A DNA stretch of 64,000 bases. Source: CAYOWK01 sp964407665. Its GTDB lineage: Bacteria > Pseudomonadota > Alphaproteobacteria > Caulobacterales > Hyphomonadaceae. The position numbers were made by a program, and so were the translations under genes. The DNA is taken from assembly GCA_964407665.1 (NCBI GenBank), contig CAYOWK010000013.1:1-64000 (forward strand), written 5' to 3'. The notes beneath the pieces were generated by a model, which worked only from the letters and a program-made list of their open reading frames with translations, had not been told where the DNA came from and searched no databases. Shown piece after piece: positions 8,756-15,585 of the stretch (its first letter is position 1; each line of letters begins with the position of its first letter).

Positions 8756-11700
8756 CTACCCTCGCAACGCCGCCCCCGTCAGATCCCGCAGCATCTGCCG
8801 GATCGCCTTCAGACGCGACTGAGCATCCAGCCAGACGCCCTGGCTGACCAGCTTGTTGTCGGGACGCAGCTTCAGCTTGTCCGGATGCCTGTGGACGTAG
8901 CCGATCAGCTTGCCGCCATCGATGGGCGCATCCTCGCGGAACGAGAACACCACGCCCTTCGGTCCCGCCGACACCTTCGCTACGCCCAGCCGCTTGCAGA
9001 GAATCTTCACACCGGTGATGTCCAGCAGCTGCCGCGTCTCGTCCGGCAGCGGACCGAAGCGGTCGATCAGCTCCGCCGCAAAGCCTTCGCGTTCGTCGTC
9101 CGTCTCGAGATCGGCCAGGCGGCGATAGAGCGACAGCCGCGTCGAGAGGTCCTCGACATAGTGTTCGGGGATGAGGACCGCAGCGCCGATATCGATCTGC
9201 GGCGACCAGTCGTCGCGCGGCTGTTCCTCGCCGGAGCGCAGGGCGTTGACGGCGTCCTCCAGCATCTGCTGGTACAGCTCTGCGCCAACCTCGCGGATGT
9301 GGCCCGACTGCTCCTCGCCGAGCAGGTTGCCGCCACCGCGCATGTCGAGATCGTGGCTGGCGAGCATGAACCCGGCGCCGAGGCTGTCGAGCGACTGCAG
9401 CACCTTCAGACGCTTCTCGGCGCCCTCTGTCAGCGTCTGCTCCTCGCCGGTCGTCATGTAGGCGTAGGCGCGCACCTTCGAACGCCCCACCCGGCCGCGC
9501 AGCTGGTAAAGCTGGGCGAGGCCGAACATGTCGGCCTTGTGGATGATCAGCGTGTTGGCGCGCGGGATGTCGAGACCGGATTCGACGATGGTCGTCGACA
9601 GCAGAACATCCGCCCGCCCGTCATAGAAGACCGACATGGCGTCTTCGAGATCGGTCGGCGACATCTGGCCGTGCGCCGTGATGAAGTTCACTTCCGGAAC
9701 CTGTTCGCGCAGATACCGCTCCAGGAATGGCAGGTCCGCCACGCGCGGCGCGACGAAATAGGTCTGCCCGCCCCGGAACCGCTCGCGCAGGAGCGCCTCG
9801 CGGATCGTCACCGGATCGAACTCGACGACATAGGTGCGGACGGCCAGGCGGTCGACCGGCGGCGTGGCGATGATCGAGAGGTCGCGAATGCCGGTCAGCG
9901 CCATCTGCAGCGTGCGCGGGATCGGCGTCGCCGACAGCGTCAGCACGTGGATGTCGGCCTTCAGCTCCTTCATCCGCTCCTTGTGCTTCACGCCAAAGCG
10001 CTGCTCTTCGTCGATGACGAGCATGCCGAGGCGCTTGAACTCCATCTGCTTCGACAGGACGGCATGCGTGCCGATCACGACGTCGCATTCGCCGCTCGTG
10101 ATCTCGTCACGGGTGACGGAAGCCTCCTTGTTCGTGACAAAGCGCGACAGGTGCCGGACCTTGATCGGCCAGCCGGCGAAGCGCTCCGAGAAGGTCTGGA
10201 AGTGCTGCCGAGCCAACAGGGTCGTTGGCGCAATTACCGCGACCTGCAGGCCGCTCATCGCAACCAGGAAGGCCGCACGCAGCGCTACCTCCGTCTTGCC
10301 GAAGCCCACATCGCCACAGATCAGCCGGTCCATCGGGCGGCCCGAGGTGAGATCGGACACGACGTCCTCGATGGCCGCCAGCTGGTCGTCTGTCTCCTCG
10401 TACGGGAACCGCGCGCAGAACTCGCGGAATACGCCGTCCGCGCCGTCTGTCTTCGGCGCCGTCTTCATCTGGCGCTCGGCGGCGAGGCGGATGAGGTCCG
10501 CCGCCATGTCCATGATCTTCTTGCGGGCGCGCGCCTTGCGGGACTGCCATCCCGCCCCGCCCAGCTTGTCCAGCGCGCCCTCGCCGGACTCGGCGCCATA
10601 GCGGCTGATCAGCTCGACGTTCTCGACCGGGAGCAGGATCTTGTCGCCGCCCGCATAGATCAGTTCGAGACAGTCATGCGGCGCGTCGTTGACCTTGACA
10701 GTGGTCAGCCCCTGGTACCGGCCGACACCATGGTCGACGTGCACGATCAGGTCGCCGGACGCCAGCGAGGCGGCTTCGGCGATGACTGCAGCAGAGGACT
10801 TCCGCTTGCGCGGCCGCGCCAGCTTGTCGCCCAGGATGTCCTGCTCGGAGATGACGGTGACGTCGTCGTCCTCGAACCCCTCCTCGATGGGAAGTTCGGA
10901 GATATAGACGCCGCCCTTGGCGGCTCCGGTCCAGTCGGCGATCAGCGTCGCGCTCTCGACGCCATGGTCGCGTACGAATTCTTCCAGCCGGCTGGCGGAC
11001 CCGCCGCTCCAGGCCCCGACAACAATTGTCCGGCCCGCCTTCTGTCGCTCCCGGATATAGGCCGCCACCGAGTCGAACAGGTTGACGCCCGGATCCGAGC
11101 GCTCCGCGACAAACTTGCGGCCCGGATGGGCGCGGCCGATCACGCCGTCATTCTTCTCCGGCGCATGGCGGTTCGTGAACGTGACGCTGGCCAGGGCGTC
11201 GATGACTGCGGTCAGTTCGTCCTCGGTCAGATAGAGCTGCTCGGGCGGCAGGACGTGCACCGACGGCCCCGCCGAAGCAGACGCCCGGCGCGCATGGTAG
11301 TATTCCTGCGCCTGCGTGAGCCGCTCGCTGGCGGCCTCGCGGGCGGACGCGTCGAGACCCACTAGCGCCTTGGGCCCCACATAGTCGAAAAGCGTTTCCA
11401 GCCGCTCATAGAACAGCGGCAGCCAGTGCTCGACACCCTGCCGCCGGATGCGCTCGCGCGCCGCTTCATAGGTCGGATCGCCGCCGGGCGGCCCGAACGC
11501 CGAGATGTAGTTCCGCCTCAGCAGCCCCAGCGCCTCGTCGGAAAAGTCGATCTCGCTGACAGGCGCCAGCACCAGCTCCTGCAGCGGCCCGGTCGAGCGC
11601 TGCGTCTCGGGATCGAAATACCGGGCCGTCTCCAGCGTGTCGCCGAAGAAGTCGAGGCGGACCGGCTCCACCGACCCGGCCGGGAAGATGTCGACGATCC

Positions 11701-12202
11701 CGCCCCGGCGCGAATACTCCCCGGGCTCCCGCACGGTCGATCCGCGCGTGTAGCCGTTGGACCGGAGATAGCTGTTCACCTTCTCGTCCGAGATCGTCGC
11801 CCCGACCCGGGCGACAAACGACGAGGCCTCCATCCGGGAACGCGGCGGCAGGCGCTGAACCACCGCCGACGCCGTGGCGATCACCAGACGCGGCGTCTTG
11901 CCGTCGGCAGACGCCAGCCGCGCCAGGACGGCACAGCGCTGGGCCGCCGCCGCCGGCGACGGGCTGACCCGGTCGTACGGCAGACAGTCCCACGCGGGAA
12001 AGATCGACACATCAAGGTCCGGCCGGAAAAACCGCGCCACGGCTGCGGCCACATGCGCGCGCCGCTCGTCCTTTGCGATGAACAGGCCGAACCCGCCGCG
12101 CTTCGCCAGCGCCTCGGAAAACAGCCGCACGTCGGCTCCGAACGGAGCCTCGTAGGCCGTCGCCGGACGGGTCAGGCTCGCAAGTGTGTCCCAGACGCGC
12201 AT
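8756..12202 (-). CDS. mfd: Transcription-repair coupling factor
   Basis: This ATP-dependent translocase removes RNA polymerase stalled at DNA lesions and recruits UvrA. The protein is 1148 residues, the usual length. The UvrB-homology N-terminal region (FRPDLDVSIFPAWDCLPYDR, GDTLETARYFDPETQ) is followed by the RNA-polymerase-interacting domain (GDLIVHVDHGVGRYQGL) and the translocase. Walker A is CGDVGFGKTEVALRAAF near residue 630 and motif II is VIDEEQRFG near 729, with LSATPIPRTL after it. TRG-like and C-terminal UvrA-blocking domains follow. It lies 67 bases downstream of sdhE on the same strand. Confidence 0.98.
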   Translation of the reverse strand: MRVWDTLASLTRPATAYEAPFGADVRLFSEALAKRGGFGLFIAKDERRAHVAAAVARFFRPDLDVSIFPAWDCLPYDRVSPSPAAAAQRCAVLARLASADGKTPRLVIATASAVVQRLPPRSRMEASSFVARVGATISDEKVNSYLRSNGYTRGSTVREPGEYSRRGGIVDIFPAGSVEPVRLDFFGDTLETARYFDPETQRSTGPLQELVLAPVSEIDFSDEALGLLRRNYISAFGPPGGDPTYEAARERIRRQGVEHWLPLFYERLETLFDYVGPKALVGLDASAREAASERLTQAQEYYHARRASASAGPSVHVLPPEQLYLTEDELTAVIDALASVTFTNRHAPEKNDGVIGRAHPGRKFVAERSDPGVNLFDSVAAYIRERQKAGRTIVVGAWSGGSASRLEEFVRDHGVESATLIADWTGAAKGGVYISELPIEEGFEDDDVTVISEQDILGDKLARPRKRKSSAAVIAEAASLASGDLIVHVDHGVGRYQGLTTVKVNDAPHDCLELIYAGGDKILLPVENVELISRYGAESGEGALDKLGGAGWQSRKARARKKIMDMAADLIRLAAERQMKTAPKTDGADGVFREFCARFPYEETDDQLAAIEDVVSDLTSGRPMDRLICGDVGFGKTEVALRAAFLVAMSGLQVAVIAPTTLLARQHFQTFSERFAGWPIKVRHLSRFVTNKEASVTRDEITSGECDVVIGTHAVLSKQMEFKRLGMLVIDEEQRFGVKHKERMKELKADIHVLTLSATPIPRTLQMALTGIRDLSIIATPPVDRLAVRTYVVEFDPVTIREALLRERFRGGQTYFVAPRVADLPFLERYLREQVPEVNFITAHGQMSPTDLEDAMSVFYDGRADVLLSTTIVESGLDIPRANTLIIHKADMFGLAQLYQLRGRVGRSKVRAYAYMTTGEEQTLTEGAEKRLKVLQSLDSLGAGFMLASHDLDMRGGGNLLGEEQSGHIREVGAELYQQMLEDAVNALRSGEEQPRDDWSPQIDIGAAVLIPEHYVEDLSTRLSLYRRLADLETDDEREGFAAELIDRFGPLPDETRQLLDITGVKILCKRLGVAKVSAGPKGVVFSFREDAPIDGGKLIGYVHRHPDKLKLRPDNKLVSQGVWLDAQSRLKAIRQMLRDLTGAALRG

Positions 12203-12269
12203 CGGATCACAACAATAGCTGAAAGGCCGGAGGGGTCCCCGGCCTCAAGTTGAATGCATTTCGCCAGCG

Positions 12270-12548
12270 TCAGATCCGCTGGGCGGCCGGGGCCGGATAG
12301 CGAAACCCGAGCAGCAGGTCGAGCACCCGCGACCGTGTTTCGACAGGCGCCTGTTCCTGTCCGGTGATCCAGGCATAGACGGTCTGGTCGTTGATATCGA
12401 GAATCGTCTCGAACTCGGTCAGCGCCTGATCGTCAAAGCCGGCCAGATAGGCGTCGGCGAAGGCCTCCATATAGAGGTCCATCTCCTTGAAACCCCGGTG
12501 GCAAGCCCGGAATTTCAGCTTCTTGCGGCGGATGTCGAGGTCGGTCAT
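12270..12548 (-). CDS. sdhE: FAD assembly factor SdhE
   Basis: This is a 92-residue succinate dehydrogenase assembly factor that promotes covalent flavinylation of SdhA. The family signature is present as CHRGFKEMDLYMEAFADAYL (the RGxxE motif), then LTEFETILDINDQTVYAWITG. The start MTDLDIRRKKLKF at 12548 is chosen because it gives the normal size; the open frame continues upstream but overlaps the HTH gene out of phase. It is next to mfd, an arrangement seen in many alphaproteobacteria (often with recG, which is not seen here). Confidence 0.93.
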   Translation of the reverse strand: MTDLDIRRKKLKFRACHRGFKEMDLYMEAFADAYLAGFDDQALTEFETILDINDQTVYAWITGQEQAPVETRSRVLDLLLGFRYPAPAAQRI

Positions 12549-12640
12549 GCGCCGTATATGCTCCCTGTATCGCGGCCTGTCATCCTGCGGCCGGCCGCCG
12601 CGCTTCAACTCAGGCTGCCCGTCTGTACGGCGCAGCTGGC

Positions 12641-12958
12641 CTAGCGGTTTTCGTTTCCGGACGCTGGCGCTTTGCGAAGCGAGCGCGGTCGGGCCGGCGT
12701 CTTGTCCGGCGCTGGCGCCGCCGGCCGGGACATCGGCGACATCCCCCTTGCCTGCAACATCAGCCGAAGCGCCACCTTTACGGGCTGTGGAACCGCCACC
12801 GCCCCCGACACCCACCGCCGCACCGTGGACCCATCCACCTCCAGCGCCTCCGCCATGCGGGTCTGCCATCCCCAGCTCCCGAACAGCGCCTCCCCCACGG
12901 CCTTGAGGCCTTCAGGCGAAAGCGGCTGTCCGGGACCCAGGGGCGGCAGACCTGTCAT
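12641..12958 (-). CDS. Small helix-turn-helix protein downstream of rsr
   Basis: This 105-residue protein has residues ~20-65 reading LFGSWGWQTRMAEALEV followed by DGSTVRRWVSGAVAVPQPV, a Cro/XRE-like helix-turn-helix in which MAEALEV and DGSTVRRW would be the two helices. The C-terminal third is Pro/Ala/Arg-rich and probably disordered. The start lies 2 bases after the rsr stop, so it is almost certainly cotranscribed with the Ro60 gene. Its position makes it a candidate for the protein that reads the GTGCA-N3-TGCAC operators at 14752-14764 and 15448-15460; that link is inference. It may instead belong with sdhE/mfd. Confidence 0.7.
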   Translation of the reverse strand: MTGLPPLGPGQPLSPEGLKAVGEALFGSWGWQTRMAEALEVDGSTVRRWVSGAVAVPQPVKVALRLMLQARGMSPMSRPAAPAPDKTPARPRSLRKAPASGNENR

Positions 12959-12960
12959 GG

Positions 12961-14589
12961 CTAACCCCGGATGAAGTCGGCGATGAGCGCAGGCGCCGCC
13001 GTATCGAACCCGATCACGTCCAGCATTCCGGCGTCCGTCGGGTCGGCGATGGTGAACTGGTTCGACACCATCCCCACCACCACCAGCTTCGCCGGTATCC
13101 CGGTCCGCTCGCGGTAGGTCCGCAGCGCCTCAACCGGGTGCACCTTGCCGTGCCAGGTCTCGCTGTCCGTATAGACAAGGAATGCGTCCGCCTCGATCCC
13201 GCGCTCCAGCGCATAGATCATCGGCAGGGCGCAGTCCGTGTTTCCGAACGGCATGCCCGTCATCGACTTCACCACGTCATCCAGCCGCTGCTTCGACGAC
13301 AGCGGGAACGGCGTCACGCCGTCGTTCGCACTCTGCGACCCGGGCGCCGGGAAGTGACCGTCCCCCTTCGACGTGAACGCGATCGTGTGCACCTTCGCCT
13401 CGGTCGCCGTCGTCGCCAGCGCCATCGCCGCCGCAGCCTCGCGAGCCGACAGCGACGTTCCGGAAATCATCGCCCCGCCCATGGAGCCGGATACGTCCAG
13501 TCCCTGCAGGATGCGCTTTCCCGTCGGCTCCACCTGCTCGAAGGCGAGGTAGAACGCGCGGTCCAGCGCATCGACAACGTTGACCACGGGATCCCAGGTC
13601 AGAGAGCCTCTCTGGCCCTTCCCTGCTGCATAGGTCTTGAGCGCAACCAGCAACGCCATCGGATGCACGCGCGCCTTCGCCAGCACGCCAGCATCCTGGA
13701 TACGCTCAGCCACATGCGCAGCCGCATCGCTCATCGGCGCCAGCAGGCCAACAGCGGTCATCCGGTTCAGGGTCCGGATCATTGCCGTCATCGGCATCTC
13801 GTCCAGCAGCGCCGACCAGATCTCGCGCTCGCCCATAAACTGCGAGGGCACGGCCTCGTGCGGCAGCCGGTGCGCACGGATCAGCTCCGCCACGCCGCCG
13901 GCGGCCGCCGTCACAGCCGCCGCATCATGTGCGCGCACGATCTCCGGCAGAGACTCCGCCGCAACTTCGCGCCCGCAGATCCAGTCGAACAGCGCGCGAC
14001 GCATGGCGTCGTCCTCACCCGCCTGCGGGTGCGCCAGACGCAGCATGTCGCGATGCGACCAGCCGTTGCGCTGCTTGTACTTGATCGCCTGGTACGCCAG
14101 CTGCTCGACCGGCCGCTCCAGATACCAGCGGCCCACGGCGCGACGCAGCCCGCGGCCCCAGCCGCGCAGCGCGTTCACGGACTCCGCGAACCGGAACAGG
14201 TGCGTGCCCGTCCGGCAGACTTTCGTCAGCGACGCCAGCGCAGCCGCTCGCGCGGCCTCGTTCTCGCTGGCCGCAGCCAGCGCCAGAGCGAAGATGGCCG
14301 GATCGTTCTTCGGCGCACGTCCGGAGTGGGAGATCTCGACGATCATCTCCACGGCGCGCGGCCCGTCCTCCATCAGGCAACGGATCACGGCCTGCGCATT
14401 GTCCACCGTGAGAGACCGTTCGCTGGCATAGTACGAGCCGCCCTCCGAACCGAGGATCAGGAAGCGCTCGAAACGCTTCCAGTCGTCGACCGGATAGGCT
14501 GCTCCGCCGGCAGAGTTCCGGACCATGCCTGGCAGCGGGTCGCTCTGCGTGCGCGGTGAAAGCAAGTGCTTGATGTAATTCCACGGCAT
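12961..14589 (-). CDS. rsr: Ro60 ortholog, TROVE and vWA domain Y RNA-binding protein
   Basis: This 542-residue protein has the two Ro60 parts. A HEAT-repeat TROVE ring runs from about residue 15 to 350 (SLTVDNAQAVIRCLMEDG, EISHSGRAPKNDPAIFALAL, WSHRDMLRLAHPQ, AMIRTLNRMTAVGLL). A von Willebrand A domain then starts at GLDVSGSMGG near residue 364, with the metal-site DxSxS intact and YTDSETW later. Bacterial Ro proteins bind Y RNAs, which gate access of other RNAs and tether the exonuclease PNPase. GGGGGAT lies about 7 bases before the start. Immediately upstream lie five Y RNAs, the last in its own leader. No rtcA, rtcB or rtcR gene is present. Confidence 0.95.
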   Translation of the reverse strand: MPWNYIKHLLSPRTQSDPLPGMVRNSAGGAAYPVDDWKRFERFLILGSEGGSYYASERSLTVDNAQAVIRCLMEDGPRAVEMIVEISHSGRAPKNDPAIFALALAAASENEAARAAALASLTKVCRTGTHLFRFAESVNALRGWGRGLRRAVGRWYLERPVEQLAYQAIKYKQRNGWSHRDMLRLAHPQAGEDDAMRRALFDWICGREVAAESLPEIVRAHDAAAVTAAAGGVAELIRAHRLPHEAVPSQFMGEREIWSALLDEMPMTAMIRTLNRMTAVGLLAPMSDAAAHVAERIQDAGVLAKARVHPMALLVALKTYAAGKGQRGSLTWDPVVNVVDALDRAFYLAFEQVEPTGKRILQGLDVSGSMGGAMISGTSLSAREAAAAMALATTATEAKVHTIAFTSKGDGHFPAPGSQSANDGVTPFPLSSKQRLDDVVKSMTGMPFGNTDCALPMIYALERGIEADAFLVYTDSETWHGKVHPVEALRTYRERTGIPAKLVVVGMVSNQFTIADPTDAGMLDVIGFDTAAPALIADFIRG

Positions 14590-14614
14590 GGCCGCATCCC
14601 CCAGTGAATTCAGT

Positions 14615-14738
14615 ATCGGCGGACATGTCGTCGGTGACGAAGTGACTGAGCTACAGCCTCCCGGCTGGCGGGATTTGAACCTGCGACCTCGGCTCGCGCC
14701 GCGCTCTACCGATAATCATCAGACATCGGCCCGTCGAT
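14615..14738 (-). ncRNA. Y RNA 5, in the rsr 5' leader, with a D-loop-permuted tRNA-like module
   Basis: The outer stem pairs 14729-14738 (ATCGACGGGC) with 14615-14624 (GTCCGCCGAT), with one A-C mismatch. The Ro motif reads GGGCCG then GATTATC, and ACATGTCCG on the 3' side. Inside, in order, are the D-loop 3' half and GAGC (14703-14706), hairpin CGGC-GCGA-GCCG and AGGTC. Then come a T arm with canonical TTCAAAT loop (14668-14684), an acceptor stem CAGCC-GGGA-GGCTG sealed by a GNRA loop (14654-14667), UA, and GCTC (14648-14651). The tRNA is thus circularly permuted with the break in the D-loop. It ends 25 bases before the rsr start. Confidence 0.8.
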
Positions 14739-14745
14739 GAAGACT

Positions 14746-14774
14746 GCACTAGTGCACTTTGCACTAATTCGCAA
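14746..14774 (-). promoter_or_regulatory. Promoter P2 with GTGCA-N3-TGCAC operator, for Y5 and rsr
   Basis: Minus strand: -35 TTGCGA (14774-14769), 4 bases, the palindrome GTGCAAAGTGCAC (14764-14752), then -10 TAGTGC (14751-14746). The spacer is 17 bases. Transcription would start near 14738, exactly at the 5' arm of Y5. The hexamers are weak by consensus; support comes from identical spacing in P1. A second overlapping palindrome, TGCACTAGTGCA, covers the -10 box. Confidence 0.6.
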
Positions 14775-14802
14775 TCGGAAAATCACGAAGCAAAGGAAAG
14801 GT

Positions 14803-14945
14803 GGCGCGGGCGTGTTGCAGGTCCGGGAGAGGAGCTTGCGCTCCCAGTGATGCTCTGGCTTTGAGCTACACAGCTTGCGCCGTGGCCGGTTCGCGAGTCC
14901 GGCAACCCTCACCGTGGCGATAACCCGAACCAATCGGCCCGCGCC
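14803..14945 (-). ncRNA. Y RNA 4 with a degenerate permuted tRNA-like module
   Basis: The outer stem GGCGCGGGC (14945-14937) pairs perfectly with GCCCGCGCC (14811-14803). The Ro motifs are GGGCCG-N8-GGGTTATC and ACACGCCCG. The inner order is T-like arm (14885-14903, GCCGG/CCGGC), acceptor stem CACGGC-GCAA-GCTGTG (14869-14884), UA, D-stem GCTC/GAGC (14852-14866), then hairpin GGAGC-GCAA-GCTCC (14831-14844). Unlike its neighbours it has lost both the TTCRA T-loop and the GG of the D-loop, so the elbow contact is probably gone. A T-rich tract (CTTTCCTTT) follows the closing stem and may end the Y1-Y4 transcript. Confidence 0.8.
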
Positions 14946-14985
14946 GTCGTCATGATGCACCTGGAGCACGCGTCGCGCCAGCCAT

Positions 14986-15145
14986 CAGGCGGAGCGGGCA
15001 TGTTGGAGGATCGGGAGAGGCTCGGCCCTTAGGCTTCGCCAACCTGCTCTACCGCTGAGCTACCGTCCTTGCGAACGGACGGGATTCGAACCCGCGACCC
15101 GGTCATTATGAGTGATAACCCAATCCATTCGGCCCGCCCCGCCCG
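14986..15145 (-). ncRNA. Y RNA 3 with a canonical permuted tRNA-like module
   Basis: The outer stem is 14 bp: CGGGCGGGGCGGGC (15145-15132) with GCCCGCTCCGCCTG (14999-14986). The Ro motifs are GGGCCG-N8-GGGTTATC and ACATGCCCG. The module reads variable-loop remnant GGTC, T arm GCGGG-TTCGAAT-CCCGT (15079-15095) and acceptor stem CCGTTC-GCAA-GGACGG (15063-15078). UA, D arm GCTC-AGCGGTA-GAGC (15046-15060) and a short hairpin in the anticodon-arm position (AGGTT/AGCCT) follow. Every elbow base of a real tRNA is kept, but the acceptor end is closed, so this cannot be a functional tRNA gene. Confidence 0.88.
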
Positions 15146-15166
15146 TAGGTAAGGCTTTGCGGTGAA

Positions 15167-15344
15167 CCAGCCTGTCTGGAGGAACGGGCATGTGGGAGGT
15201 CCGGAATATGCGCCTTGCGGCGCACTGACACGCTCTACCAGACTGAGCCAACGGACGAACATGTCGTCCGGACGGGATTCGAACCCGCGACCTTGCCATC
15301 CCTGATAACCCAGACCAATCGGCCCGCTCCACCGGACAGGCCGG
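15167..15344 (-). ncRNA. Y RNA 2 with a canonical permuted tRNA-like module
   Basis: The closing helix is about 23 bp with two internal mismatches: CCGGCCTGTC then GGAGCGGGC (15344-15322) against GCCCGTTCC then GACAGGCTGG (down to 15167). The Ro motifs are GGGCCG-N8-GGGTTATC and ACATGCCCG. The module has T arm GCGGG-TTCGAAT-CCCGT (15272-15288), a 7-bp acceptor stem CGGACGA/TCGTCCG with a 5-base loop (15252-15270), D arm GGCTC...GAGC with loop GG (15232-15249), then hairpin TGCGCC-GCAA-GGCGCA (15209-15224). About 23 bases around the T arm are identical to Y3, so the two probably arose by duplication. Confidence 0.88.
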
Positions 15345-15361
15345 CGTCGCATAGTACATGG

Positions 15362-15435
15362 CCCCATACAGGCGTGTTGGTGCAGACGGGAGGCATGTTT
15401 GGGATGATAACCCGGCAGCTCCGGCCCGTATGGAG
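15362..15435 (-). ncRNA. Y RNA 1, minimal form without a tRNA-like module
   Basis: This 74-base element is closed by CTCCATACGGGC (15435-15424) pairing with GCCTGTATGGGG (15373-15362). It has the same Ro-helix motifs as the others, GGGCCG-N8-GGGTTATC and ACACGCCTG, but between them only a short internal stem (CGGG/CCCG) and no T, acceptor or D arm. It begins 7 bases after the P1 -10 box, so its 5' end is probably the transcript start. It is separated from Y2 by 17 bases. Confidence 0.8.
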
Positions 15436-15441
15436 ACGCCT

Positions 15442-15470
15442 CAATTAGTGCATAATGCACAGCAAGTCAA
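15442..15470 (-). promoter_or_regulatory. Promoter P1 with GTGCA-N3-TGCAC operator, for the Y1-Y4 array
   Basis: Minus strand: -35 TTGACT (15470-15465), 4 bases, the perfect palindrome GTGCATTATGCAC (15460-15448), then -10 TAATTG (15447-15442); the spacer is 17 bases. The layout matches P2 element by element, including operator position. A repressor bound between the two boxes would block both promoters. It is divergent from rlmB, whose promoter must lie in 15471-15585. Confidence 0.65.
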
Positions 15471-15585
15471 TCGGCTCGGTCCGCATTCCGGGCCACTCTG
15501 AAGGCCAGACCCGATTGAATCACCGTGCTTGACGCCCCGGCCCGCCGGGCCGACACGGAGCCTTGATCGCTGGAGCCTGACCGAA

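Noticed and set aside
8636..11365. A ~900-codon open frame opposite mfd, and a ~1060-codon frame opposite purD and the kinase-like gene (27945-31145)
   Set aside because: They are antisense to well-recognised genes, rich in Arg/His/Val as expected of high-GC shadows, and show no domain.
14615..14738. tmRNA, because alphaproteobacterial tmRNA is also permuted
   Set aside because: There is no tag reading frame, no Ala-type G-U acceptor pair, and no free CCA end; the Ro motifs explain it better.
14948..14960. Third operator-like sequence GTGCATCATGACG before Y4
   Set aside because: Only one half-site matches and it lies 2 bases from the Y4 stem with no -10 box, unlike P1 and P2.
14640..15340. 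Four apparent tRNA genes or tRNA pseudogenes (T arms with TTCGAAT or TTCAAAT and D-arm-like GCTC...GAGC)
   Set aside because: No interval folds as a cloverleaf with a free acceptor end. The order is permuted, the acceptor is sealed, and each unit lies in a Y RNA stem, so they are called Y RNA modules.
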